Assembly (NCBI RefSeq): GCF_937927635.1
Contig: NZ_CALBRW010000017.1
Span: 186,001 to 250,000, forward strand
Direction: 5' to 3'
DNA from: an uncultured Microbacterium sp.
GTDB taxonomy: Bacteria > Actinomycetota > Actinomycetes > Actinomycetales > Microbacteriaceae
Length of the DNA stretch: 64,000 nt
Shown: in pieces, positions 19,442 through 32,047 of the stretch
Numbering within the stretch: position 1 is the stretch's first letter
How the letters are laid out: each line of letters starts with the position of its first letter
Position numbers and translations under genes: made by a program
The notes under the pieces: model-generated
What the model was told of the DNA's origin: nothing
The model's input: the letters and a program-made list of their open reading frames with translations, nothing else
The model's database searches: none

Positions 19442-21418
19442 TCAGATCTCTGGTTCGAGGATATCGAGGTGCACCGAGAGCAGGACACGAGCTCTGCCGC
19501 GGCCACGGCGGCTCTGTGCGGCATCCGCCACGACCACCCCGCGCAGTGCCGCGGCCACCGCCTGCCCCGAGGCGTAGCTGAACCGCACCAGGGTGCGCAC
19601 CCGCCCGTCGTCGTCGACCGGCAACGGGCCCAGCACGGACTCCCCCGAGATCCCCAGTGGCACCAGCGCATCCAGGGCGCGGCGCACGGAGGGTGCGAGG
19701 CCCTCGATCTGCGCGACGCGCGCCGTCGGCGGCATCTTCAACGGCATCCGCGCCTCCAGCTCGCTGCGGGCGTACGCGGCGGGCGTCCAGGTGGCCAGCG
19801 CCCGCGCTACGGGGCCGTCCACGCCGACGAGATGGATGGGCGCGCCGGGGGCGGCAAGGGCTGCGGCGTTCGTCCACCAGCGCAGGCAGGACTCGCCGAT
19901 GCGCAGCTCGGGTGCCTGCAGCATGCGGGCGCCGTCCAGCAGGATGACCGCCCGGTACCCCCCTGCCGCGACGGGTTCCGCGCCGCGCGTCGCGACGACC
20001 AGCGCAGGCTTGTCGTCGACGTGCTGCACCGGGTGGGTGCCGTCCGACACGATGACACGAACGCCGGGGAACGCGCGTCCGAGCTCGTCGGCGGTGCGCT
20101 CGGTGCCGGAAGATGCCAGACGCACCTGATCCGAGGAGCAGTGCGAGCAGTGCCAGGAGTTCGCCGCTCGCCCGCACCAGCCGCACACCGGCACCGCGCC
20201 CCGGCGGCGGGCGCCCAGCGGTCCTCCGCAGTGCAGGCAGCGGGCGGGCGCACGGCAGCTCGCGCAGACGAGGGTCGGGGCGAACCCCGGCCGTGCCACC
20301 TGGATGAGCACAGGTCCTTCGGCACTCGCCGTCCGGGCCGTCGCGAACGCGCTGGACGGCACGCGCTGCCGACCGAGCTGCTCGAGCTCCTGCGGAGTGC
20401 TCAGTCGCACCTGCGGCGTGATCCGGCGCGCGGCGGTGATGTCGGCCATCCAGCCGCGCTCCACCAGACGCTGCGCGTCGGTGGAGCGGGTGTGCCCTGC
20501 CAGCAGCAGCGTGCTGCCCTCGTCCTCGTGGCGCAGCAGGGCGGCATCCCGCGCGTGCACGTACGGGGCGAGCGGCTCCGACAGCAGCGGATCCCCGTCG
20601 TCCCACAGCGCGACGAGGCCGGCGCGGACCGGCGCGTACACGGTGGAGCGGTTGCCGACCACGACGCAGGGAGCGTCGTCGAGCGTGCGCAGGAACGCGC
20701 GGTAGCGGTCGGGATTGCTCTGCCTGGCGTCGCTGCGCACCACGGCCTCATCGGGCAGCAGCAGCGCCAGCGCCTGGAGCAGCAGCTCCTGGTCGCGGTA
20801 GTCCGGTACGACGAGGATGCTGGAGCGCCCTTCGGCCAGCTGCACGGTGGCGGCGGAGGCCAGCAGCAGGGCCCATCCGGGCACGCCGTCCTGCGGCACC
20901 GGAATGGCCTCCACAGCGGCGCGGCCGGCATCGCGGAGGACGTCCGCCAGCCCCCGGTACTCGTCGATGACGGCGCGCGCCCTGGCCACGGCGTCCGAGT
21001 CGACCTCGGGCACGGACTCGGGAGCGTGCCAGGACTTCTCCACGCGCACCTGCCGCTTGGGGACGGCAAGGCGCAGGATGTCGGACGCTGAGCCCGCAGC
21101 CCTGTCTGCGGCCCTCCGCGCGAGACGGTACAGCCGGTCGGGTAGGACCTGGACGGGTGAGACGACGCTCTCCACCTCGGACAACGCGCGGGCGTCGTCC
21201 GGCTCGAAGGCGACCTCGACGACGAAGCCATCGACCACTCGTCCGGCGGTGCGCAGCGGGGCCTTGACGCGCACCCCCGGCACCACCTCTCCGAGTTCGG
21301 CCGGCAGGGCGTAGTCGAACAGCCGATCCAGCTGCGGAAGCGGCGAGTCGATGAGCACGCGCGCGATGCGCCGCCCGCCCCCGTTCCCGGGTGGCGCTGG
21401 TTCGGGAACCGGCGTCAC
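19442..21418 (-). CDS. priA: Primosomal protein N'-like PriA without helicase motifs
   Basis: 658 residues. The N-terminal 3'-DNA-binding domain (ARVLIDSPLPQLDRLFDYALP ends near residue 35) and the zinc region with four CxxC-type pairs (CASC, CLHC, CGWC, CSHC, about residues 388-430) are clearly PriA. The ATP-binding loop and DEEH box expected in PriA are missing: the helicase I region reads WALLLASAATVQLAEG and the box II position reads LWDDGDPL. Actinobacterial PriA proteins are known to be degenerate in this way and are thought to act in replisome loading without unwinding DNA. GTG at 21418 lies 7 bases past the metK stop. Confidence 0.9.
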   Translation of the reverse strand: MTPVPEPAPPGNGGGRRIARVLIDSPLPQLDRLFDYALPAELGEVVPGVRVKAPLRTAGRVVDGFVVEVAFEPDDARALSEVESVVSPVQVLPDRLYRLARRAADRAAGSASDILRLAVPKRQVRVEKSWHAPESVPEVDSDAVARARAVIDEYRGLADVLRDAGRAAVEAIPVPQDGVPGWALLLASAATVQLAEGRSSILVVPDYRDQELLLQALALLLPDEAVVRSDARQSNPDRYRAFLRTLDDAPCVVVGNRSTVYAPVRAGLVALWDDGDPLLSEPLAPYVHARDAALLRHEDEGSTLLLAGHTRSTDAQRLVERGWMADITAARRITPQVRLSTPQELEQLGRQRVPSSAFATARTASAEGPVLIQVARPGFAPTLVCASCRAPARCLHCGGPLGARRRGAVPVCGWCGRAANSWHCSHCSSDQVRLASSGTERTADELGRAFPGVRVIVSDGTHPVQHVDDKPALVVATRGAEPVAAGGYRAVILLDGARMLQAPELRIGESCLRWWTNAAALAAPGAPIHLVGVDGPVARALATWTPAAYARSELEARMPLKMPPTARVAQIEGLAPSVRRALDALVPLGISGESVLGPLPVDDDGRVRTLVRFSYASGQAVAAALRGVVVADAAQSRRGRGRARVLLSVHLDILEPEI

Positions 21419-21425
21419 GATGGCC

Positions 21426-22622
21426 TCAGACTCCGGCGGCGCGGCGCAGCTCCTCTGCGCGGTCGGTGCGCTCCCAGGTGAACTCCGGCAGCTCCCGGCC
21501 GAAGTGGCCGTAGGCCGCGGTCTGCGCGTAGATGGGGCGCAGCAGGTCGAGCTCCTCGATGATGGCCTGCGGACGCAGGTCGAACACGCTGTCGATGGCC
21601 CGGGTGACCACGTCGTCGGAGACGGTGCCGGTACCGAAGGTCTCGACGTACAGGCCCACCGGGCGGGCCACGCCGATCGCATACGCGACCTGCACCTCGG
21701 CGCGCTGCGCGAGCCCTGCGGCGACGACGTTCTTGGCCACCCAGCGCATCGCGTAGGCGCCGGAGCGGTCGACCTTGGACGGGTCCTTGCCGCTGAACGC
21801 CCCACCGCCGTGGCGGGCCGCCCCGCCGTAGGTGTCGATGATGATCTTGCGGCCGGTGAGACCGGCATCGCCCTTGGGCCCGCCGGTGACGAAAGGGCCG
21901 GCCGGGTTGATGTAGTACTTCAGGTCGGCGGGCAGGTCGAGCCCGGTCTGCGCGAGCACCGGGTCGATGACGTGCGCCTTCACGAGCGCCTTGAGCTCGT
22001 CCTGCGAGATGTCGGGGTGATGCTGAGTGGAGAGGACCACGGCATCCACCGTCTTGGGCGTGTACCCGTCGTAGCCCAGCGTCACCTGGGTCTTGCCGTC
22101 GGGGCGCAGGAACGGCAGCTCGCCGGAGCGGCGCACCTCGGTGAGGCGCTCCGCGATGCGGTGCGCGGTCCACGCCGCCATCGGCATGAGCTGAGGGGTC
22201 TCGTCGGTCGCGAAGCCGAACATGATGCCCTGATCGCCGGCGCCGAGTTCGTCGCGTGGGTCGGTGGAGCCCCCGTCGCGGTGCTCCTGCGCGTTGTCGA
22301 CTCCGTGGGCGATGTCCATGGACTGCTCGCCCACCGACACGGTCACGCCGCACGAGGAGCCGTCGAACCCGGTCTCGCTGGAGGTGTAGCCGATGCGGTT
22401 GACGACATCGCGCACGATCGTGGGGATGTCCACGTACCCGTCGGTGCGGATCTCCCCCGCCACGTGCACGAGGCCGGTCGTCACCAGCGTCTCCACGGCC
22501 ACGCGGGAGCCGGTGTCGACGCTCAGCAGCGCGTCGAGCACGCTGTCGGAGATCTGATCGCAGATCTTGTCCGGGTGGCCTTCCGTGACGGATTCCGACG
22601 TGAACAGGCGCAGCGCGCTCAT
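21426..22622 (-). CDS. metK: S-adenosylmethionine synthetase
   Basis: 398 residues. TSESVTEGHPDKICDQ at the start, GEQSMDIAHGVD in the middle, and the phosphate loop GGGAFSGKDPSKVDRS are all intact, with the catalytic Asp and Lys residues in place. It makes SAM from methionine and ATP, serving among others the RsmB and CobA enzymes encoded in this window. Starts 115 bases beyond rpoZ. I looked for a SAM riboswitch in that space and did not find one. Confidence 0.97.
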   Translation of the reverse strand: MSALRLFTSESVTEGHPDKICDQISDSVLDALLSVDTGSRVAVETLVTTGLVHVAGEIRTDGYVDIPTIVRDVVNRIGYTSSETGFDGSSCGVTVSVGEQSMDIAHGVDNAQEHRDGGSTDPRDELGAGDQGIMFGFATDETPQLMPMAAWTAHRIAERLTEVRRSGELPFLRPDGKTQVTLGYDGYTPKTVDAVVLSTQHHPDISQDELKALVKAHVIDPVLAQTGLDLPADLKYYINPAGPFVTGGPKGDAGLTGRKIIIDTYGGAARHGGGAFSGKDPSKVDRSGAYAMRWVAKNVVAAGLAQRAEVQVAYAIGVARPVGLYVETFGTGTVSDDVVTRAIDSVFDLRPQAIIEELDLLRPIYAQTAAYGHFGRELPEFTWERTDRAEELRRAAGV

Positions 22623-22682
22623 CTGTGCTCCAAAGCGGGGTTGAAATGCGGTGCCGTTGCCGGCTCCACGCCATTCTGCATG

Positions 22683-22718
22683 GAGCCGCCGACATCCGGA
22701 TGCGGACGTCGGCGGCTC
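22683..22718 (-). terminator. Terminator downstream of rpoZ
   Basis: 11-bp stem gagccgccgac / gtcggcggctc with an inner tccg/cgga extension and a 4-base loop, 19 bases beyond the rpoZ stop. The arm on the metK side (22681-22687) can alternatively pair with ggctcca at 22662-22668, so two exclusive helices are possible ahead of metK. Confidence 0.75.
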
Positions 22719-22736
22719 ACAGGGTCTGGAAGAGGG

Positions 22737-22991
22737 TCACTCGGCGTGACGGATGCGGAGCTTGTCCTCGTGGATCTCGTGCAGCGCGATGGTGAGCGGC
22801 TTGTCCTCCACGGACGAGTCCACCAGCGGGCCCACGTTGTCGAAGAGGTTGCCCTCGTGCAGGTCGGAGTAGTAGTCGTTGATCTGGCGCGCGCGCTTGG
22901 ATGCGTAGATCACCAGCTCGTACTTCGACTCGACGCGCTCCAGAAGGCTGTCGATGGGCGGGTCGATGATGCCCTTGTTCTCTGCGGCCAT
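22737..22991 (-). CDS. rpoZ: RNA polymerase omega subunit
   Basis: 84 residues. IIDPPIDSLLERVESKYELVIYASKRARQINDYY is the omega core; the Lys-Arg and Asn-Asp residues that clasp the beta' subunit are present. It assists beta' folding and RNA polymerase assembly. ATG at 22991 follows a strong GGAGG at 7 bases, so the upstream in-frame start is rejected. It follows gmk by 75 bases with no terminator between them, the usual gmk-rpoZ order. Confidence 0.95.
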   Translation of the reverse strand: MAAENKGIIDPPIDSLLERVESKYELVIYASKRARQINDYYSDLHEGNLFDNVGPLVDSSVEDKPLTIALHEIHEDKLRIRHAE

Positions 22992-23066
22992 GGTGGACCT
23001 CCTGCTCAGGCGGCGGTCATCGGATGATGGCATGCCGCGAAGACGTTTATAGGCGCGCGCGAACGC

Positions 23067-23975
23067 TCAGCGCACAAGCCCTGTCGACAATTCTACGACC
23101 TCCCGCGCCGCGGTCGCGACGTCGGCGTTCACGACGAGGTAATCGAACTCGTTCTGCGCCGCCAGTTCGGTGCGCGCGGTGCGCAGCCGGCGGGCCTGCT
23201 CCTCGGCGTCCTCGGTGCCGCGGCCGATCAGTCGGTGGACCAGCTCGTCCCAGGACGGCGGCAGCAGGAACACCAGCGTCGCGGACGGATCGGCGGTGCG
23301 CACCTGCCTGGCGCCCTGCAGGTCGATCTCCAGCAGCACCGTGCGCCCCTCGGCCAGTGCCGCATCGACGGGGCCGCGCGGAGTGCCGTAGCGGTGCCTG
23401 TTGTGCACGGTGGCGTGTTCGAGAAGCTCGCCGGCGGCGATCATCCGGTCGAACTCGGCGTCGTCGACGAAGTAGTAGTGCACGCCGTCGACCTCGCCGG
23501 GGCGCGGCGCGCGCGTGGTGGCCGAGACCGACAGGTGGATGTCGGGGTGGTTCTCCCGGATGTGCGCCGCGACCGTGCCCTTGCCCACGGCCGTGGGGCC
23601 CGCCAGCACCAGCAGACGGCTGCGCCCTGCACGTGCGCGGTGCGGCGGGAACCGTCCGTCCAGCCACTCCGACAGCGCCGCCAGCTGCCGCACGCCGAGG
23701 CCGCCGAGCCGCTTGACCGGCGAGATGTGCAGCTCCTCGAGGATGCGGTCGCGCTTGCCCGCGCCGATGGCGGGCAGCGCCATCAGGAAGTCCGTGATGC
23801 GCATGGTCGCGGCATCCGAGTCGCTGTCGGCCACCGCACGGCGCACGATCTCCTGCGGGGCGGTGACGCGGGTGGTCAGGTCGCGTTTCAGCGATGCCCG
23901 GCCCCGTCGGCGCGCCAGCGCGCGCTGCGACGCCGCGAAGCGATCGACCTCGGGGACGACACGACCTTCAACCAC
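23067..23975 (-). CDS. gmk: Fusion of actinobacterial integration host factor (mIHF) domain and guanylate kinase
   Basis: 302 residues in two parts. Residues 12-108 match actinobacterial IHF: ALARRRGRASLKRDL, then LMALPAIGAGKRDRILEEL and the helix-two-turn-helix DNA-binding stretch ISPVKRLGGLGVRQLAAL. Residues 118-302 are guanylate kinase, with P-loop GPTAVGKG at 126-133, the GMP site RAPRPGEVDGVHYYFV and YGTPRGPV. In most actinobacteria mihF and gmk are separate neighbouring genes; here they are one frame with no stop between. GTG at 23975 has GGAGG 6 bases upstream and overlaps the pyrF stop by 8 bases. The kinase role (GMP to GDP) is certain; DNA binding is inferred. Confidence 0.93.
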   Translation of the reverse strand: MVEGRVVPEVDRFAASQRALARRRGRASLKRDLTTRVTAPQEIVRRAVADSDSDAATMRITDFLMALPAIGAGKRDRILEELHISPVKRLGGLGVRQLAALSEWLDGRFPPHRARAGRSRLLVLAGPTAVGKGTVAAHIRENHPDIHLSVSATTRAPRPGEVDGVHYYFVDDAEFDRMIAAGELLEHATVHNRHRYGTPRGPVDAALAEGRTVLLEIDLQGARQVRTADPSATLVFLLPPSWDELVHRLIGRGTEDAEEQARRLRTARTELAAQNEFDYLVVNADVATAAREVVELSTGLVR

Positions 23976-24824
23976 GGAGAACCTCCAGATACCGAGCGGC
24001 GTGCTCATCGATGGCCGCCGCGATGCCGTCCGGCCCGGCGCGCAGGATGCTGCGGCTCTCGCTCGCCAGCACCTGCGGCGCCACAGCGCCGAAACGGGTG
24101 ACCAGGTCCGCGGCCACCGCACCCTGCGCCCCGAAACCGGGAGCGAGGATGGGCGTGCCGACGAGCACGTCGTCGCCGAGGCCCAGGTCACTCCTGTCCA
24201 CGGTAGCGCCGATCACCAGGCCGACCGGTCCGAGTCCCCCGGAGAACGCCGGCGAGCCGTTGGCCCAGGTCACGTCGCGCGCGACGCGCTGAGCGACGGT
24301 CTGGTCATCGGATGCTGCGACATCGACCGTGCGCGCGGTCTGCAGGGATGGCGCCTCGGGGTTGCTCGTCGCCGCCAGGACGAACACGCCCTTGTCGGCG
24401 CGGATCGCCGTGGTGATCGTCTCGCGCAGCGACTCCGGCCCCAGGTACGGGCTGACGGTGACGGCATCCGACTCCAGCGGAGAACCCGGCTCGAGCCAGG
24501 CCGACGCGTAGCCGGCCATGGTGGAGCCGATGTCACCGCGCTTCGCGTCCGCGAGCACCAGCAGACCCGCCGCCCGTGCAGCCACCATCACATCCTCGAG
24601 CGCGGCGAAGCCCTTCGAGCCGAAGCGCTCGAAGAACGCCACCTGCGGCTTGACGACGCCGACGCGCCCTGCCGCCGCCTCGACGACGGCCAGGCCGAAG
24701 GCGCGAAGGCCGTCGGCATCCTGATTCAGACCCCACTGCTCGAGGAGCGCCGCGTGCGGGTCGATGCCCACGCACAGTGGCCCGTGCGCATCCATGGCCG
24801 CACGCAGGCGCGCCCCGAACGAGG

Positions 24825-24828
<4 letters not shown>
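23968..24828 (-). CDS. pyrF: Orotidine 5'-phosphate decarboxylase (type 2)
   Basis: 286 residues, the longer type 2 family. The catalytic Lys-Asp motif is LADAKRGDIGSTM. The N-terminus HGPLCVGIDPHAALL is typical. It converts OMP to UMP, the last step of the pathway. GTG start overlaps the carB stop (GTGA), and its own stop overlaps the mIHF-gmk start, tying pyrimidine synthesis to guanylate kinase in one transcript. Confidence 0.96.
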
Positions 24829-28111
<3,283 letters not shown>

Positions 28112-28112
<1 letters not shown>

Positions 28113-29284
28113 TACTCAGCGTCCTTTCCAGCGATGTCGGCGAGGACCAGGTCGCGGAACCTGGTGAAGAGGTAGTGGGCGTCGTGCGGGCCGGCGGCGG
28201 CCTCGGGGTGGTATTGCACGGAGAAGGCCGGGATGTCGTGGGCCCGCAGGCCCTCGACCACCTGGTCGTTGAGATCCACGTGGCTGACCTCGATCGCACC
28301 GTAGCCGTTGGGGCTCTGGAAGATGCCCTCCAGCGGGGCCTCGACGGCGAAGCCGTGGTTGTGGGCGGTGATCTCCACGCGGCCTGTGGCCTTGTCGAGG
28401 ACCGGCTGGTTGATGCCGCGATGGCCGAAGGTGAGCTTGTAGGTGCCCAGGCCCAGGGCGCGGCCGAACAGCTGGTTGCCGAAGCAGATGCCGAAGTACG
28501 GCAGCTTCGCGTCGAGCACCTGGCGCAGCACGGCGACCTGCTCGCCGGAGGCCGCCGGGTCACCCGGGCCGTTGGAGTAGAACACGCCCACGGGGTCCAC
28601 GGCCTGGATGTCGGCGAAGCTCGCCGACTGCGGCAGCACGTGCACGTCGAAGCCCAGGTTCGCGAGGTTGTCCAGCGAGGACTGCTTGACGCCCAGGTCG
28701 AGCACGGCGAGGTTGCCGATCCGCTCCCCCTGCGCGGGCAGCACGCGCGGTTCGGTCACGGAGACCTCGGCGGACAGGTTCAGCCCCGACATCTCGGGTG
28801 CCGCGGTGACGCGGTTGAGCTGCTCGTCGGCGTCCAGCGCGGCATCCGCACCGGAGAAGATGCCGCCGCGCATGGATCCCTCCGAGCGGATGCGGCGGGT
28901 GAGCGCCCGCGTGTCGATGCCGCTGATGCCGACGATGCCGTCGCGGATCAGCGCGTCGTCGAGGGATTCCTCGGCACGCCAGTTGGAGACACGGCGGGCG
29001 GGGTCGCGGACGATGTACCCGGCGACCCAGATGCGGCTGGACTCGTCGTCCTCGCTGTTCATGCCGGTGTTGCCGATGTGCGGCGCGGTCTGCAGCACGA
29101 TCTGCCCGGCGTAGGACGGGTCGGTGAGCGTCTCCTGGTAGCCGGACATGCCGGTGGCGAAGACGACCTCGCCGAGGGTGGTCCCGGTGGCGCCGTAGGC
29201 GCGACCGGTGAATCGGGTGCCGTCCTCGAGGACGAGCACGGCGGACTTCTCCAGAGCGGATGCCCCGGTGGTGGAACTGGTCAA
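28112..29284 (-). CDS. carA: Carbamoyl-phosphate synthase, small (glutaminase) subunit
   Basis: 390 residues. N-terminal small-subunit domain with TGMSGYQETLTDPSYAGQI and a C-terminal class I amidotransferase domain with the nucleophile in GICFGNQLFGRALG (Cys in FGICFGNQ) and HQ/HGG-type His residues (FGHRGINQPV). It hydrolyses glutamine and channels ammonia to CarB. The TTG at 29284 is chosen because it overlaps the upstream stop as TTGA and has GGAG 6 bases before it; no ATG lies nearby. Confidence 0.96.
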
Positions 29285-29787
29285 AGCTGTTCTCCGTTCT
29301 CCGAGCCCGCGCACAGCGCTTCGAGCTCGGGGAGGATCTGCTGCGGTCCGCCGGAGGCGTGACGCAGGAAGGTGTCTACAAGGAGGTCGTCGGTGATCCG
29401 CCATACCAGGCGGATCAGCCCGTTCGGCTCTACGACGCGGTCGATGGCGACCGTCGCGAGGTCGGCTGTCACCAGCCGTGACGAGGCGATGAACACGGTG
29501 GGCGATCCGTCCAGGCTGAGGGCGGCGCCGCGGTCCGTGACCACCAGCTCACCACGAGCGCGGTAGGCCAGCGGTGTGATCGCGAGGCGCTCCAGCGGCT
29601 GATCGTGCTGGGTGGTCGCGACATACAGGATCTCGTGTCGCGCAGTGACTTCGGCATGCTCGGGCACGCCGAGTGGCGCGCTGAGGCCGGAGTCCCTGCG
29701 CAGCCTTCGTCGCCATCCGAGGTACATCGCCACGAGGATCATCACCGCGATGGCCGCGGTGATGAGCACGGCGCCCTCGCGGCTCAC
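29281..29787 (-). CDS. Membrane-anchored PH-like protein inside the pyr operon
   Basis: 168 residues. One N-terminal membrane segment (VLITAAIAVMILVAMYLGW), a basic stop-transfer (RRRLRR), then a soluble beta-rich domain (ILYVATTQHDQPLERL, GELVVTDRGAALSLDG, VAIDRVVEPNGLIRLVWR) of the bacterial PH-like type. Members of this family sit between pyrC and carA in many actinobacteria; the function is not known. GTG at 29787 overlaps the pyrC stop (GTGA) and its stop overlaps the carA start (TTGA), so it is made as part of the pyrimidine operon. Confidence 0.85.
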   Translation of the reverse strand: MSREGAVLITAAIAVMILVAMYLGWRRRLRRDSGLSAPLGVPEHAEVTARHEILYVATTQHDQPLERLAITPLAYRARGELVVTDRGAALSLDGSPTVFIASSRLVTADLATVAIDRVVEPNGLIRLVWRITDDLLVDTFLRHASGGPQQILPELEALCAGSENGEQL

Positions 29788-31085
29788 TTCTGCAGCTCCG
29801 TGACGAGACGGCCGTCCTCGACGGTCGTGATGCCGCCGTGGATCGTCCACTGCACGCGGCCCGGCAGCTCCCTGCCCAGGTAGGGCGAGTTGTGGCTGCG
29901 CCCGTGCAGATCCGCCTCCGTGAACACGCCCGGTGCGCTCGGATCGTACAGCGTGACATGAGCCGGTGAGCCGACTGCCAGCGAGCCGAAGCCCTCCAAC
30001 TGCCCGATCCGTGCGGGAGCCGTGCTCATGACGCGGGCGACGTCGTCCCACTCGAGCAGGCCGGTCTGCACCATCGCCTGGTGCACCACGCGCAGCGCGC
30101 TCTCCAGCCCGACCATGCCGTTGGACGCGGCCTGCCACTCGCAGGCCTTGTTCTCGGCAGGGTGCGGGGCGTGATCGGTGGCGACGATGTCGATCGTGCC
30201 GTCGGCGAGGCCCTCGCACACGGCCTGCACATCCTCCGCGGTGCGCAGCGGCGGGTTGACCTTGTAGCGCGCGTCGTAGTCGCGCACCAGCTCGTCGGTC
30301 AGCAGCAGGTGGTGCGGGGTGACCTCGGCGGTCACCTGCACGCCGCGCTTCTTGGCCCAGCGGATCAGGTCCACGGAGCCCGCGGTGGACAGGTGGCAGA
30401 CGTGCAGACGCGATCCGACATGCTCGGCCAGCAGCACGTCGCGGGCGATGATGGACTCCTCGGCGACGGCGGGCCAGCCGGCCAGGCCCAGTTCGGCGGA
30501 CACGACGCCCTCGTTCATCTGGGCGTCCTGCGTGAGGCGCGGGTCCTGCGCGTGCTGCGCGATGACGCCGTCGAAGGACTTCACGTACTCCAGGGCGCGG
30601 CGCATGATCAGCGGGTCCCACACGCAGGAGCCGTCGTCGCTGAACACGCGGACGCGGGCGCGGGAGGCCGCCATGGCGCCGAGCTCGGCGAGGCGCTCGC
30701 CCTTCTGACCGATGGTGACGGCGCCGATGGGCTGCACCGTGGCGTAGCCGGAGGCCTCGCCGAGGGCGAGCTCCTGCTCCACCACGCCGGCGGTGTCGGC
30801 GACGGGCTGGGTGTTGGGCATCGCGAACACGGCGGTGAATCCGCCGGCTGCGGCGGCCCTGGTGCCGCTGAGCACGGTCTCGGACGTCTCGAAGCCCGGC
30901 TCGCGCAGGTGCGTGTGCAGGTCGACCAGGCCGGGAAGCGCGATCAGGCCGGCCGCATCGATGCTGCGCGCGCCGCTGCGGCTCAGGCCGGTGCCGATCT
31001 CGGCGATGACGCCGTTCTCGATCACGATGTCGGCGCTGTCGCCGCCGAGCAGCCGGGCGCCGCTGATGACGAGCGTCTCGGTCAC
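29784..31085 (-). CDS. pyrC: Dihydroorotase
   Basis: 433 residues, type I (multifunctional-like) dihydroorotase. Zinc ligands are in VDLHTHLREPG near residue 60 and TDHAPH near residue 305; CHLSTAGSVDLI provides the third His. It cyclises carbamoyl aspartate. GTG start overlaps the pyrB stop by 4 bases. Confidence 0.97.
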   Translation of the reverse strand: MTETLVISGARLLGGDSADIVIENGVIAEIGTGLSRSGARSIDAAGLIALPGLVDLHTHLREPGFETSETVLSGTRAAAAGGFTAVFAMPNTQPVADTAGVVEQELALGEASGYATVQPIGAVTIGQKGERLAELGAMAASRARVRVFSDDGSCVWDPLIMRRALEYVKSFDGVIAQHAQDPRLTQDAQMNEGVVSAELGLAGWPAVAEESIIARDVLLAEHVGSRLHVCHLSTAGSVDLIRWAKKRGVQVTAEVTPHHLLLTDELVRDYDARYKVNPPLRTAEDVQAVCEGLADGTIDIVATDHAPHPAENKACEWQAASNGMVGLESALRVVHQAMVQTGLLEWDDVARVMSTAPARIGQLEGFGSLAVGSPAHVTLYDPSAPGVFTEADLHGRSHNSPYLGRELPGRVQWTIHGGITTVEDGRLVTELQK

Positions 31086-32047
31086 TGTGCTTCTCCTCGT
31101 TCGTCGTTCCGCTCCCCTGCCAGCAGCAGGTACAGCACCGCCATGCGCACGGAGACTCCGTTGGTGACCTGCTCCAGCACGGTCGAGCGTGCGGAGTCGG
31201 CGGCTTCGGAGGAGATCTCCAGGCCGCGGTTCATGGGTCCGGGGTGCATCACGATGCTACTCTCCGGCAGCGCCGCCGCCCGCACTGCGTCAAGACCCCA
31301 GAGGCGGGAATACTCCCGCTCAGTGGGGAAGAACGCCGCGTGCATGCGCTCCATCTGGATGCGGAGCATCATGACGGCATCCGGCGCCTCGGCGAGGGCC
31401 TGGTCCAGGTCGTAAACCACCCGCACTGGCCACTGCGACACATTCTGCGGAATCAGCGTGGGCGGAGTCACCAGCGTCACCTCGGCGCCCAGCGTGGACA
31501 GCAGCCAGACGTTGGAGCGCGCGACGCGGGAGTGCAGGATGTCGCCCACGATCACAACGCGGAGGCCGTACAAGTCGCGGCCTCGGCTGTCAGCGCCGTA
31601 CCGGCGCTTGCGGATCGTGTAGGCGTCCAGCAGTGCCTGCGTGGGGTGCTCATGCGTGCCGTCGCCCGCGTTCACGACGCCGGCCGAGATCCAGCCGCTG
31701 GTCGCGAGCGTGCGCGGGGCGCCGGATGCCGAGTGGCGGATCACCACGGCATCCGCTCCCATCGCCTGCAGGGTCTGCGCGGTGTCCTTCAGGCTCTCGC
31801 CCTTGGAGACGCTGGATCCCTTGGCTGAGAAGTTGATGACGTCGGCGGAGAGCCGCTTGGCGGCCGCCTCGAACGAGATTCGGGTACGGGTGGAGTCCTC
31901 GAAGAAGAGGTTCACGACCGTCTTGCCCAGCAGGGTCGGCAGCTTCTTGACCTGTCGGTACTGGGTGTCGGCCATGTCCTCGGCCACGTCGAGGATGCGC
32001 AACGCGTCCTCGCGGGACAGATTGCGGGTGTCGAGCAGGTGCCTCAT
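31082..32047 (-). CDS. pyrB: Aspartate carbamoyltransferase, catalytic chain
   Basis: 321 residues. Carbamoyl-phosphate loop FFEDSTRTRISFE and the 80s-loop region FSAKGSSVSKGESLKDT are intact, as are HEHPTQALLD-like residues (GTHEHPTQALLDAY). It joins carbamoyl phosphate and aspartate. No regulatory PyrI gene is present, as expected in this group. ATG start overlaps the pyrR stop (ATGA). Confidence 0.97.
   Translation of the reverse strand: MRHLLDTRNLSREDALRILDVAEDMADTQYRQVKKLPTLLGKTVVNLFFEDSTRTRISFEAAAKRLSADVINFSAKGSSVSKGESLKDTAQTLQAMGADAVVIRHSASGAPRTLATSGWISAGVVNAGDGTHEHPTQALLDAYTIRKRRYGADSRGRDLYGLRVVIVGDILHSRVARSNVWLLSTLGAEVTLVTPPTLIPQNVSQWPVRVVYDLDQALAEAPDAVMMLRIQMERMHAAFFPTEREYSRLWGLDAVRAAALPESSIVMHPGPMNRGLEISSEAADSARSTVLEQVTNGVSVRMAVLYLLLAGERNDERGEAQ

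Noticed and set aside
22623..22736. Possible SAM riboswitch ahead of metK
   Set aside because: The spacer is only 114 bases and is mostly the rpoZ terminator; the conserved SAM-I or SAM-IV core is not found.
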